Source of the DNA: Ruminococcus sp.
GTDB taxonomy: Bacteria; Bacillota; Clostridia; Oscillospirales; Ruminococcaceae
Assembly (NCBI GenBank): GCA_017463375.1
Contig: JAFTPG010000048.1
Span: 1 to 35,329 of the forward strand
DNA length: 35,329 bases
Direction: 5' to 3'
Below the pieces are notes generated by a model that did not search any database, had not been told where the DNA came from, and was given only the letters and a program-made list of their open reading frames with translations. Both the position numbers and the translations under genes were made by a program. Of this stretch, positions 1 to 6,973 are shown one piece after another. The first letter of the stretch is position 1; the number at the start of each line of letters is the position of its first letter.

Positions 1-139
1 TCTTCCCCAGACCCCTTTCCAAAGACTTCAACTCAAATTTTCCAGATAGGGGGCATGCCCCCTATCTGGAAAATTTAAATAAAAGTTTTAGGGAGGGAGT
101 TTGAGGGAGGACCCTTTTTCAAAAGGGTCTCCCTCAATA
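1..139 (+). repeat. Modular hairpin repeat, family R1, copy A
   Basis: Directly seen. This block matches the reverse complement of 23628-23767. The left flank (1-27, TCTTCCCCAGACCCCTTTCC...) is identical in both. The right flank (about 86-139) differs only by one missing C. Between them lies a perfect 42 bp palindrome (35-76, centre GGGGGCATGCCCCC) whose sequence is not the one in the other copy. The right flank itself folds into a long hairpin (101-137, TTGAGGGAGG/CTCCCTCAA with loop TC and one bulge). The element may extend left of the window. There is no coding capacity. It is either a non-autonomous mobile or REP-like element, or a cassette of terminator hairpins. Confidence 0.8.
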
Positions 140-183
140 GACTACGAAGATCCCCCCGCTAAACAACAATTTGCAAAATACCG

Positions 184-212
184 TTGATTAATGGGGAAAA
201 ATGTAGTATAAT
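184..212 (+). promoter_or_regulatory. Sigma-A-type promoter for the 245-1444 gene pair
   Basis: TTGATT (184-189), 17 bp spacer, TATAAT (207-212). The predicted start of transcription is about 25 bases before the first gene's GGAGG site at 233-237. The -10 and the spacing are consensus. Confidence 0.75.
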
Positions 213-244
213 TATAGCTGAGAAAACACATCGGAGGTTACATG

Positions 245-784
245 ATGAAAAAACAGGGTGAAAACAAAAATAGTTCCATATTAAAAACGGCAGTCACGCT
301 GATAGTAATTATCGTTGCGGCGATTTTCGGCGGAAAGCAATTTGTCGGCGGCGGCGAGGACGACACAAAAAAGGATGTTTCGATTGTTGCGGACGTTTCG
401 GACGATAATGAGGATGAACAGCTGACTCCCAAGGATTCCGGAACTAAAGAAACAGAGGCTGAGAAAACCGAAGCCGAGAAAACGGAGACTCCGACGGAAG
501 CTCCTGCCGAGGAGATTCAGTATACCTTTTACAGTGACGAGCTTCTTGAATCTCACTTTGAGAAGCATGGGGATGAGTTTGACTATGCGACTGCCGAGGA
601 GTACGAGCAGGCTGCAAGCGATGTAATCAACTCGCCCGACGCTCTCCATAAGACTGAAAAAGAGGACGGAGACGATGTCTATTACATTCCCGAGACAAAT
701 GAGTTTGTGGTGCTCTCAACCAGCGGATTTATCAGAACCTATTTCAAGCCTACCGACGGCATGGATTATTATGAGAGACAATAA
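245..784 (+). CDS. Membrane-anchored protein with BECR-nuclease-like C-terminal domain
   Basis: Unnamed protein of 179 residues. Two ATGs are adjacent (242 and 245); 245 gives the better spacing (7) from GGAGG at 233-237. Residues 12-30 form one membrane segment. Residues 38-90 are an acidic, low-complexity linker with EAEKTEAEKTE repeats. Residues 91-179 are a compact domain with HFEKHGDEF (H104, H108), a following EEY (Y120), HK at 135-136 and a terminal TYFKP...YYERQ (T165, Y166, Y175). This H-x3-KHG...Y...TYF-P pattern resembles the phage/toxin BECR RNase group (Barnase-EndoU-ColicinE5/D-RelE fold). That relation is by pattern only and no activity is shown. With an uncleaved N-terminal anchor the domain should face outside. 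The gene is followed after 24 bp by a C39-like peptidase gene. There is no obvious immunity gene. Confidence 0.6.
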   Translation: MKKQGENKNSSILKTAVTLIVIIVAAIFGGKQFVGGGEDDTKKDVSIVADVSDDNEDEQLTPKDSGTKETEAEKTEAEKTETPTEAPAEEIQYTFYSDELLESHFEKHGDEFDYATAEEYEQAASDVINSPDALHKTEKEDGDDVYYIPETNEFVVLSTSGFIRTYFKPTDGMDYYERQ

Positions 785-808
785 TTCCGGGAGAAAGAGC
801 AGTTTCAA

Positions 809-1444
809 ATGAATATGTCAAGAACTATATCAAGTGTTTTATTTCTGCTTGTGATGGCAGCAATAGCTGCTGTCGGAATCGTATATTTACGCTCTTACAG
901 CGGAACTGAGGTCAAGCCCGCAGTCAGTACCTCGGCTGCTGCGGATATCGTTATGTACAGACAGGACGACGAGAAATGGGCTTCCGAAAAGCTGGGCGGC
1001 TCTGAATATACCATGAAATCGTCGGGATGTCTTGTATCGTGCATCGCATCCGCTCTGACCATGCAGGGTGCGGAACAGACTCCCGGAACCCTTAACCGTA
1101 TATTTTCTGAGAATAACGTGTATGACTCTGAGGGAAATATCCTGTGGGACAAAATAGACGCTTTTGATTTTCATTTTGCAAGAGTCTATGACGATGTTTC
1201 TTCTGAGGATATCGACAAATGCCTGTCCGATGGGGATTATCCCATAGTGAAGGTCAGAAGGAACGGTAATGGCAGCTTTCACTATGTCCTTATTGCAGGA
1301 ACTGAAAACGGCGAATATGTCTGCATGGATCCTCTCGAGGATGAACTCATGCTTCTGTCGGATTACGGCGATACGGTTTATTCAGTTCGCTGCGTCGGAA
1401 TAGAAAAAATTTCAGCTGATACCGAAAGCAATACGCTTAATTGA
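809..1444 (+). CDS. Membrane-anchored C39-like cysteine peptidase family protein
   Basis: 211 residues. Residues 6-27 are a hydrophobic anchor or signal, and the rest would be extracytoplasmic. The domain starts at IVMYRQDDEKWA (47-58), the usual opening of C39_2 (papain-like) proteins. It continues with SSGCLVSCIASAL (catalytic Cys C74), FHYVLIAG (His H158) and VCMDPL (Asp D174), so the triad expected for the family is present in order. There is no ABC-transporter module, so it is not a bacteriocin exporter of the classic C39 kind. It sits 24 bp after the tethered nuclease-like gene and ends just before a strong terminator, so the two form one transcription unit. Its substrate is unknown; peptidoglycan or peptide cleavage is possible. 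GGGAG at 788-793 is a rather distant ribosome site. An alternative ATG lies two codons downstream. Confidence 0.7.
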   Translation: MNMSRTISSVLFLLVMAAIAAVGIVYLRSYSGTEVKPAVSTSAAADIVMYRQDDEKWASEKLGGSEYTMKSSGCLVSCIASALTMQGAEQTPGTLNRIFSENNVYDSEGNILWDKIDAFDFHFARVYDDVSSEDIDKCLSDGDYPIVKVRRNGNGSFHYVLIAGTENGEYVCMDPLEDELMLLSDYGDTVYSVRCVGIEKISADTESNTLN

Positions 1445-1454
1445 ATTCCTGCGA

Positions 1455-1497
1455 TCCGCAGCGGAGACTCCAAATGCCCTCGCTGCGGACTTTTTTT
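1455..1497 (+). terminator. Rho-independent terminator
   Basis: TCCGCAGCG (1455-1463) pairs with CGCTGCGGA (1481-1489) and is followed by C and seven T. It ends the 245-1444 unit before the prfB promoter. Confidence 0.85.
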
Positions 1498-1507
1498 GCG
1501 ATTTTTG

Positions 1508-1536
1508 TTGCAGTTCTGCGGAAACTATGTTATAAT
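1508..1536 (+). promoter_or_regulatory. prfB promoter
   Basis: TTGCAG (1508-1513), 17 bp, TATAAT (1531-1536). Transcription would start about 25 bases before the prfB start codon, leaving a very short leader with GAAAGGATG. Confidence 0.7.
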
Positions 1537-1569
1537 GTAAGTATGTATATCACGAAAGGATGAATAACA

Positions 1570-2691
1570 ATGATTATACTTGACGACCTCAGAGTAGAAA
1601 TGGTCGCATACCGCAAGGAAATGACAGAGCTTGCGGACGTTCTGAATATAAAGGCTGCTCATGAGGAGCTTGCTGAGCTTAATAAAAAGGCTGCCGAGGA
1701 GGGCTTCTGGGACGATCTCGAAAACTCGCAGAAGGTACTTCAGCAGACAAAGGCTCTTGAAAAGAAAATAGAAAAATACAATCAGCTCAATAACAGTCTC
1801 GAGGATCTGATTACCCTCATCGAGCTTTCCATTGAGGAGGACGACGAAAGCTCCATTGACGAGATTAAATCAGAAGCCGCTTCATTCAAGTCAAAGCTCG
1901 AGGAGGAGAAGCTCTCGACGCTTCTTACCGGAGAATACGATAACGCCAACGCAATTCTTACTTTCCACGCAGGCGCAGGCGGTACAGAGGCTCAGGACTG
2001 GGCGGAAATGCTCTATCGTATGTACAATCACTGGGCTGAGCGTCATGACTATAAGGTGACTCTGCTCGACTATCTCGACGGCGACGACGCAGGTATGAAG
2101 TCAGCTTCAATTCTCATTGAGGGCGACAATGCCTACGGCTATCTCAAGTCAGAGTCGGGAGTCCACAGACTTGTAAGAATTTCTCCCTTTGACTCGTCAG
2201 GCAGACGCCATACGTCCTTTGCCGCACTCGAGGTTATGCCCGAAATCGACGAATCTATCGAGGTTGATATCCGTCCCGAGGACTTGCAGGTTGACGCTTT
2301 CCGTGCCAGCGGCGCAGGCGGTCAGCATATCAATAAGACCTCGTCCGCTATCCGTATCACTCATCTTCCCACAGGTATCGTGGTTTCCTGCCAGACTCAG
2401 CGAAGCCAGCATCAGAACAGAGATTACGCTATGAAGATGCTCCGTTCAAAGCTCGTTGAGATCAAGGAGCGTGAGCACCTCGAGAAAATTGAGGATATCA
2501 AGGGCGTTCAGCGTGAGATCGCATGGGGCTCGCAGATCCGTTCCTACGTTTTCATGCCCTATACTCTCGCAAAGGACCACCGCACAGGCTTTGAGAACGG
2601 AAACATCAATGCGGTTATGGACGGCGATATCGACGGCTTTATCAATGCATATCTCAAGTCGCTCTCGCACGGAACTCTTGAGGCAAAGTAA
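1570..2691 (+). CDS. prfB: Peptide chain release factor 2 (RF2)
   Basis: 373 residues, full length. RF2 recognises UGA and UAA at the ribosomal A site and triggers release of the finished chain. The stop-codon recognition tripeptide SPF is at 205-207, which separates RF2 from RF1 (PxT). The catalytic GGQ is at 250-252 in RASGAGGQHINKTSSAIR. The N-terminal helical domain (1-110) is rich in Glu and Lys. Numbering of SPF and GGQ matches E. coli RF2. However, the reading frame is uninterrupted from ATG 1570: the in-frame UGA and +1 slippage site (CUU UGA C near codon 25) that autoregulates RF2 in many bacteria is absent. At that position the sequence reads DVLNIKAA. It is transcribed from its own promoter. 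Confidence 0.97.
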   Translation: MIILDDLRVEMVAYRKEMTELADVLNIKAAHEELAELNKKAAEEGFWDDLENSQKVLQQTKALEKKIEKYNQLNNSLEDLITLIELSIEEDDESSIDEIKSEAASFKSKLEEEKLSTLLTGEYDNANAILTFHAGAGGTEAQDWAEMLYRMYNHWAERHDYKVTLLDYLDGDDAGMKSASILIEGDNAYGYLKSESGVHRLVRISPFDSSGRRHTSFAALEVMPEIDESIEVDIRPEDLQVDAFRASGAGGQHINKTSSAIRITHLPTGIVVSCQTQRSQHQNRDYAMKMLRSKLVEIKEREHLEKIEDIKGVQREIAWGSQIRSYVFMPYTLAKDHRTGFENGNINAVMDGDIDGFINAYLKSLSHGTLEAK

Positions 2692-2795
2692 GTCGATTTT
2701 ACGGCAAAAAGTCCGTTTCACGGGAAAGAATATAGAAATGTGACGAATTTGAACAAAAAAATTTGTAAAGTTTTACCTATCTTTCCGAAATGATA

Positions 2796-2824
2796 TGGAC
2801 AATCATCGGGAAATAGGTTATAAT
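2796..2824 (+). promoter_or_regulatory. Promoter of the rsmD-coaD unit
   Basis: TGGACA (2796-2801), 17 bp, TATAAT (2819-2824), near consensus. This gives a leader of about 105 bases before the rsmD start at 2936. Confidence 0.8.
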
Positions 2825-2935
2825 ACCTATGTATAGTACAATTCTTAATCTGAAAATGTGTATTCTTCGGAAATCCGGCTTCCGTATGCCGTAAAATGCG
2901 GAAACGGCGCACTCTGTGCGCTGCGGAGCTTTGAA

Positions 2936-3493
2936 ATGAGAGTTATTACAGGCACGGCAAGAGGCCGCAGACTTATTGCACCGGAGGGACTCGATGTCCG
3001 TCCTACTACTGATAAGGTTAAGGAAGCTGTATTTTCTGCCGTTCAGTTCGAGCTGGAGGGTGCTTCCGTTCTCGATTTGTTCGCAGGAAGCGGACAGATG
3101 GGTATCGAGGCACTGAGCAGAGGTGCGGCAAAGGCTGTTTTCGTTGACAGCTCACCGAAGGCTGTGAAATGTATCAGTGAGAATCTTCGTGCCACTAAGC
3201 TTGACAAAGTGTCACAGCTCGTGAGCCGTGACAGCTATGACTATATCAAGCTTACAGCCGAAACTTTCGATATCATCATTCTCGACCCGCCCTACAGATG
3301 CGGTCATGTGGATAAGATTCTCCCGTTTGCTGCAAAAAAGCTCAATGACGGCGGATTTATTATCTGCGAGTATGAATCTGAGGCTGATGAACCCAAGGCT
3401 CCCGAGGGACTTGCCCTGAAGAAAACCTACAGATACGGAAAAATCAATGTGACCATTTTCTGCAAATATGCAGAGGAGGCGGATGAGGAATGA
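2936..3493 (+). CDS. rsmD: 16S rRNA (guanine(966)-N(2))-methyltransferase RsmD
   Basis: 185 residues. The enzyme transfers a methyl group from SAM to N2 of a guanine in the 16S rRNA head region. The N-terminus MRVITGTARGRRL is the family signature and fixes the start at 2936, with GGAG at 2924-2927. An in-frame ATG at 2858 would add 26 unrelated residues. The SAM-binding loop DLFAGSG is at 47-53 and the catalytic DPPY at 117-120, typical of N2-guanine methyltransferases. The stop codon overlaps the coaD start by 4 bases (ATGA), so the two are translationally coupled. The rsmD-coaD order is widely conserved in Firmicutes. Confidence 0.93.
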   Translation: MRVITGTARGRRLIAPEGLDVRPTTDKVKEAVFSAVQFELEGASVLDLFAGSGQMGIEALSRGAAKAVFVDSSPKAVKCISENLRATKLDKVSQLVSRDSYDYIKLTAETFDIIILDPPYRCGHVDKILPFAAKKLNDGGFIICEYESEADEPKAPEGLALKKTYRYGKINVTIFCKYAEEADEE

Positions 3494-3981
3494 GAAGAGT
3501 TGCTGTGTGTCCGGGAAGCTTTGACCCCGTTACGCTCGGACATCTCGATATTATCAGAAGAGCGTCAAAGCTCTTTGATAAGGTAATCGTCCTGATTTCA
3601 CGCAATGCAGGCAAAAGTGCTCCGAGCTTTTCCGCAGCGGAGCGAATGCTGATGATCCAGTCGGTTACAAAAGATATAGATAATGTTGTAATTGATATTC
3701 TCGACGGTCTGCTTGCGGACTATGTTGAAAGAGTCGGTGCGATCGCAATCGTAAAGGGTCTCAGAGCTGTCAGCGACTTTGAATATGAGTTCCAGATGGC
3801 GCTTGCAAATAAGAAGCTCTATGCCGGTGCGGAAACGGTCTTTCTTACGACAACTGCCGAGAATATGTATCTCAGCTCAAGCGTTGTAAAGCAGATCGCC
3901 TACTTCGGCGGAGATATAAGTCACTTTGTTCCGGAAGTCATTTTAGAAGATATAAAACAGAGATTAGTAAAAGAGAGGTAA
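3490..3981 (+). CDS. coaD: Phosphopantetheine adenylyltransferase
   Basis: 163 residues, normal length. It joins AMP from ATP to 4'-phosphopantetheine to give dephospho-CoA, the penultimate step of CoA synthesis. The nucleotidyltransferase motif GSFDPVTLGHLD contains TLGH (15-18) with the catalytic His at 18. KGLRAVSDFEYE (89-100) and the late SSS motif (129-131) match the family. It overlaps rsmD by ATGA and is followed 6 bp later by the coiled-coil gene. Confidence 0.96.
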   Translation: MRRVAVCPGSFDPVTLGHLDIIRRASKLFDKVIVLISRNAGKSAPSFSAAERMLMIQSVTKDIDNVVIDILDGLLADYVERVGAIAIVKGLRAVSDFEYEFQMALANKKLYAGAETVFLTTTAENMYLSSSVVKQIAYFGGDISHFVPEVILEDIKQRLVKER

Positions 3982-3987
3982 CTGATA

Positions 3988-4458
3988 ATGAGTATTGATG
4001 AAATCCTTGAGGAGATGGACGAGCTTCTTGACAAAGCTTCGTCAGTTCCGTTCATGTCACATAAGAAGCTCGTTGACGGCGAGCGTATGAGAGAGCTTAT
4101 CAACGATGTCCGTCTTAATATGCCCCACGAGCTTAAAGAAGCTAAGAAAATTGAGTTCGACTGCCAGCGTATTCTGAATGAGGCTAAGATCAATGCCGAG
4201 TCAATTATCAGAAAGGCTGAGGAAAGAGCAGCTCAGATAGTTTCTCAGCAGGCAATCGTTGTCGAGGCTAAGAAGAAGGCTATTGATATGCTCACAAAGG
4301 CTCAGGCTGCGTCAAAGAACCTCCAGCAGAACGCTGCGGCTGCTGTAAGCAAGCTCTTTAATGACACCGAAAATTACTATGCAAAGAATCTTCAGGAAGT
4401 AAGAGCTGTAAAGGCGAAGATCGGCACAGGCGCTGCATCGTCAGAGCCTAAGAACTGA
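3988..4458 (+). CDS. Coiled-coil protein, ATP synthase B-subunit/DivIVA-like
   Basis: 156 residues, cytoplasmic, almost entirely helical and rich in Ala, Lys and Glu, with no signal or membrane segment. A short N-terminal segment (MSIDEILEEMDELLDKA) is followed by VPFMSHKKLVDGERM (residues 20-34). Then a long amphipathic helix runs to about 145, with stretches such as AKINAESIIRKAEERA. Automatic annotation usually labels such proteins ATPase or subunit-B-like because of the coiled coil, but there is no nucleotide-binding motif. Similar coiled-coil genes beside coaD in other Gram-positives are sometimes annotated as cell-division initiation or SepIVA-like proteins. A structural role in division or envelope growth is plausible but unproven here. 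It is co-transcribed with rsmD and coaD. Confidence 0.75.
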   Translation: MSIDEILEEMDELLDKASSVPFMSHKKLVDGERMRELINDVRLNMPHELKEAKKIEFDCQRILNEAKINAESIIRKAEERAAQIVSQQAIVVEAKKKAIDMLTKAQAASKNLQQNAAAAVSKLFNDTENYYAKNLQEVRAVKAKIGTGAASSEPKN

Positions 4459-4506
4459 TTCTGCCGGCTGTTTCGGAATCAATTTATAGAAATACTTAAT
4501 ATAAAG

Positions 4507-4553
4507 CGCAATGGGGCGCAGCTTTGTAACAAGCTGTGCCCTTTTACATTGCG
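4507..4553 (+). terminator. Terminator-like hairpin before the Lrp-family gene
   Basis: GGGCGCAGCTT (4514-4524) pairs with AAGCTGTGCCC (4531-4541) across loop TGTAAC, followed by TTTT. Outer arms CGCAATG (4507-4513) and CATTGCG (4547-4553) also pair, enclosing the T-tract. It probably ends the rsmD-coaD unit. Because the next start codon is only 17 bases further, it may also attenuate the regulator gene. Confidence 0.65.
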
Positions 4554-4570
4554 GCGGAATGGAGATTATT

Positions 4571-5014
4571 ATGGACAAAATTGACGCTAAGCTTATTTCA
4601 CTTCTTCAGAAGGATGCGAGAATGCCGCTGAAGGTTCTTGCATCACAGGTGTTTTTATCAGCGCCTGCGGTATCTTCACGAATCGAAAAGCTCGAAAAAC
4701 AGGGAATTATCCTCGGTTATAATGCCGTGATCGACAAGCAGAAGCTCGGATATCACATTACTGCCTTTGTGAGTCTTGAGATTTCTGCAAATCAGAAGCA
4801 GGAGTTCTATCCGTTTATAGAGAAGTTCCCGAACGTCCTTGAATGCAGCTGTGTTACGGGAAATTATTCGATGCTGATAAAGGTGGCGTTTCCCAGTACT
4901 CAGGAGCTAGACGCATTTATCGGACAGCTTCAGCGGTTCGGTAAAACCTCTACTCAGATCGTTTTCTCAACGCCTGTTCCGCACCGTGAGATCAGGATCG
5001 CTGAGGAAGAATAA
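4571..5014 (+). CDS. Lrp/AsnC-family transcriptional regulator
   Basis: 147 residues, normal for the family. The N-terminal winged helix-turn-helix (MDKIDAKLISLLQKDARMPL... LASQVFLSAPAVSSRIEKLEKQGII) binds DNA. The C-terminal RAM domain (about 65-140) has the alternating strands and the GNYSMLIKV segment typical of amino-acid-sensing oligomers. The start at 4571 is preceded by GGAG (4561-4564). An upstream in-frame ATG at 4511 lies inside the hairpin and adds non-family residues, so it is rejected. The effector and targets cannot be told from sequence. Nothing nearby is an obvious target other than itself. A dedicated promoter is not clear. Confidence 0.88.
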   Translation: MDKIDAKLISLLQKDARMPLKVLASQVFLSAPAVSSRIEKLEKQGIILGYNAVIDKQKLGYHITAFVSLEISANQKQEFYPFIEKFPNVLECSCVTGNYSMLIKVAFPSTQELDAFIGQLQRFGKTSTQIVFSTPVPHREIRIAEEE

Positions 5015-5038
5015 CTCTTAAAAATATCAAAAACTGAA

Positions 5039-5250
5039 AAGGGGACGCCCTCTCTTGCGCTAGACAAAGGCAGAAGTTTTCGGTCCAGCCTTTTTCAAAA
5101 GGCTGGCGGGGTCGAGGGGCAGCGCTCCTCGTCGCTCTCCGCAGAGAGCGAAACTCTTTGCCGTAGGGCGCACCGCAAGGGGTGAATTCTAAAACAGTCC
5201 GGTGGACTGTTTTAGAAGAGGGGACGCCCTGCAAGAGAGGGCGTCCCCTT
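5039..5250. repeat. Dense intergenic hairpin repeat between the Lrp gene and radA
   Basis: This 256 bp gap holds a 20 bp inverted repeat (5039-5058 with 5231-5250) that encloses several smaller perfect hairpins. They are CAGCCTTTT/AAAAGGCTG (about 5087-5106), GCTCTC/GAGAGC (about 5135-5150), and CTAAAACAGTCC/GGACTGTTTTAG (about 5189-5215). The last, GGGGACGCCCT/AGGGCGTCCCC (5220-5248), is followed on the + strand by TTATTTT and can act as a terminator for the Lrp gene. No gene is seen. The motif with a TTTTTCAAAA loop is also present in repeat family R1. Confidence 0.75.
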
Positions 5251-5270
5251 ATTTTGGTATCTGCCTTTTA

Positions 5271-6641
5271 TTACTTTATAATCTCAAACGCCTGTTTAAG
5301 GGAGTCGGCTGGAATTATGTTAATGCTGTAATCCCCGGGATTCACGTTGTTCATGCACTGCTTCGGAACTACGCACGTTCTGAAGCCCATGCGCTCGGCT
5401 TCACGGATTCGCTGTGCAATGTGCGATACGGAGCGTATCTCTCCTCCGAGACCGATTTCTCCGAATGCGATAAGCTCCTCGTCGATCTGCTTGTCCATGA
5501 TTCCCGAATAAAGAGCCATAGCAACAGGCAGGTCTCCGGCAGGCTCGTCGAGCTTGAAGCCTCCGACGATGTTGAGATAAACGTCGAGCGCGCCCAGATA
5601 GATTCCCAGCCGCTTCTCAAGAACGGCAATAATGATGTTCAGTCTGTTGAAATCGAAGCCCGTGACCATTCTTCTCGGGGCAGAATAGCTCGTCTTTGCG
5701 GCAAGAGCCTGAACCTCCGCAAGAATAGGACGAGTTCCCTCCATAATGCAGGCAACGCACGTTCCCGAAACATTGTGAGGACGTCCCGAAAGAAGCATCT
5801 GCGAGGGATTCTCGACCTCACGAAGTCCCTTGTCAATCATCTCGAAAACGCCGATTTCATTTGTAGAGCCGAAACGGTTCTTTACCGCACGAAGCAGACG
5901 ATAGCTCTGGTGGCGTTCGCCCTCGAAGCAGAGTACAGCGTCCACGATATGCTCCATGACCTTAGGACCTGCAATAGCTCCGTCCTTATTGACGTGACCG
6001 ACGATAATTATCGGGATCTCCTGACTCTTGGCGGTATGCATAAAGAGATTGGTGCACTCCCTGACCTGCGTGAGACTTCCCGGACTGGAGGCGATCCTGC
6101 CGATGCTCATAGTCTGGATCGAGTCAATGATTGCGATATCAGGAGTGCAGGATGAAATAGTCTCCGCAACGGATTCCGCATCGGTGGAGGTGAGAATGTA
6201 GAGATTCTCCGTATCGACTCCCAGACGCTGTGCACGGAGCTTTATCTGCCGTGCCGATTCCTCTCCCGAGACGTAGAGAACGGAGTGTTCCTCTCCCAGA
6301 AACTGACATATTTGCAGCAGAATGGTACTTTTTCCGATTCCCGGCTCTCCGCCGAGAAGCACGAGTGAGCCCTTTACAAGACCTCCGCCGAGCACACGGT
6401 TTAGCTCGCCGATTCCCGTATCGTAGCGCACATCATCGTCAACGCCGATTTCCTCAAGCTCGAGAATTTTATCGGAAAGATCAGTGCTGAAGCTCTGAGC
6501 CGTGCCTTTTGCGGCGGGAGAGCTGCCTGCAAGCTCCTCCTCAAAGGAATTCCATGCGCCGCAGGAGGGGCATTTGCCGTTCCATTTGGAGCTTTCATAG
6601 CCGCACTGATTGCAGGTATAGATATATTTTGATTTAGCCAT
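5271..6641 (-). CDS. radA: DNA repair protein RadA
   Basis: 456 residues, full length. RadA (Sms) is a RecA-like ATPase that promotes branch migration in recombinational repair. In order it shows a C4 zinc finger (C10, C13, C24, C27), the Walker A motif GEPGIGKST (98-106), Walker B IIDSIQ (171-176), the RadA-specific KNRFG motif (254-258), and a C-terminal Lon-protease-like domain (about 275-456) without need for protease activity. The start ATG at 6641 follows AAAGGA. It lies 33 bp after the small zinc-ribbon gene on the same strand and probably shares its transcript. The 3' end abuts the hairpin repeat at 5039-5250. Confidence 0.97.
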   Translation of the reverse strand: MAKSKYIYTCNQCGYESSKWNGKCPSCGAWNSFEEELAGSSPAAKGTAQSFSTDLSDKILELEEIGVDDDVRYDTGIGELNRVLGGGLVKGSLVLLGGEPGIGKSTILLQICQFLGEEHSVLYVSGEESARQIKLRAQRLGVDTENLYILTSTDAESVAETISSCTPDIAIIDSIQTMSIGRIASSPGSLTQVRECTNLFMHTAKSQEIPIIIVGHVNKDGAIAGPKVMEHIVDAVLCFEGERHQSYRLLRAVKNRFGSTNEIGVFEMIDKGLREVENPSQMLLSGRPHNVSGTCVACIMEGTRPILAEVQALAAKTSYSAPRRMVTGFDFNRLNIIIAVLEKRLGIYLGALDVYLNIVGGFKLDEPAGDLPVAMALYSGIMDKQIDEELIAFGEIGLGGEIRSVSHIAQRIREAERMGFRTCVVPKQCMNNVNPGDYSINIIPADSLKQAFEIIK

Positions 6642-6674
6642 TATTTTATTCCTTTCGGATAAGTGTTTCAGACT

Positions 6675-6908
6675 TTATTCCTCGACATCGAATATTCCCG
6701 TAACCTTATTGCAGTTTTTGCAGTAGTAGGCGCCGGGAACTTTTGTTTCACCCCAGACAACACTGGTTTTTCCTAATCTCTTTCCCGGTTCAAAGCTGCG
6801 TCTCAGCGTGTTTTTATTGTATATTTCATCCGGGTACCATACGATATATAGACTTTTTGAGGCTAAGCCGCCCTTTTCCATTTCAGCTCCGCAGCATGGA
6901 CAAAGCAT
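6675..6908 (-). CDS. Small zinc-ribbon protein (DUF6487-like)
   Basis: 77 residues. An N-terminal MLCPCCGAEMEKG knuckle (C3, C6) and a C-terminal YYCKNC knuckle (C63, C66) form a probable zinc ribbon. Between them is a short beta-rich core with two tryptophans (W24, W52). The CPxCGxEMExG opening and the AYYCKxC close match small uncharacterised Clostridia proteins of the DUF6487 (PF20097) type. No function is known. The ribosome site TAGGAG precedes the ATG. It is upstream of radA by 33 bp, so the two may be co-transcribed. Confidence 0.75.
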   Translation of the reverse strand: MLCPCCGAEMEKGGLASKSLYIVWYPDEIYNKNTLRRSFEPGKRLGKTSVVWGETKVPGAYYCKNCNKVTGIFDVEE

Positions 6909-6940
6909 ATTTCATTACTCCTATCATTCTATGTTGTTCA

Positions 6941-6973
6941 GGCAGTACCGCACGATCTTTATGCGGTGCTGCC
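6941..6973. terminator. Hairpin between the secreted repeat protein and the zinc-ribbon gene
   Basis: GGCAGTACCGCA (6941-6952) pairs with TGCGGTGCTGCC (6962-6973) with one mismatch. It begins right after the stop codon of the minus-strand gene at 6974. No T-tract follows on the minus strand (TGAACAAC), so it may be an mRNA-stabilising or processing hairpin rather than a true terminator. Confidence 0.5.

Noticed and set aside
1570-1660. Programmed frameshift in prfB
   Set aside because: The frame is open from ATG to GGQ domain, with no UGA in the expected position.
5202-6155. Long + strand open frame of 317 codons
   Set aside because: It lies antisense to radA, has no ribosome site and no protein-like motifs, and starts inside the hairpin repeat.
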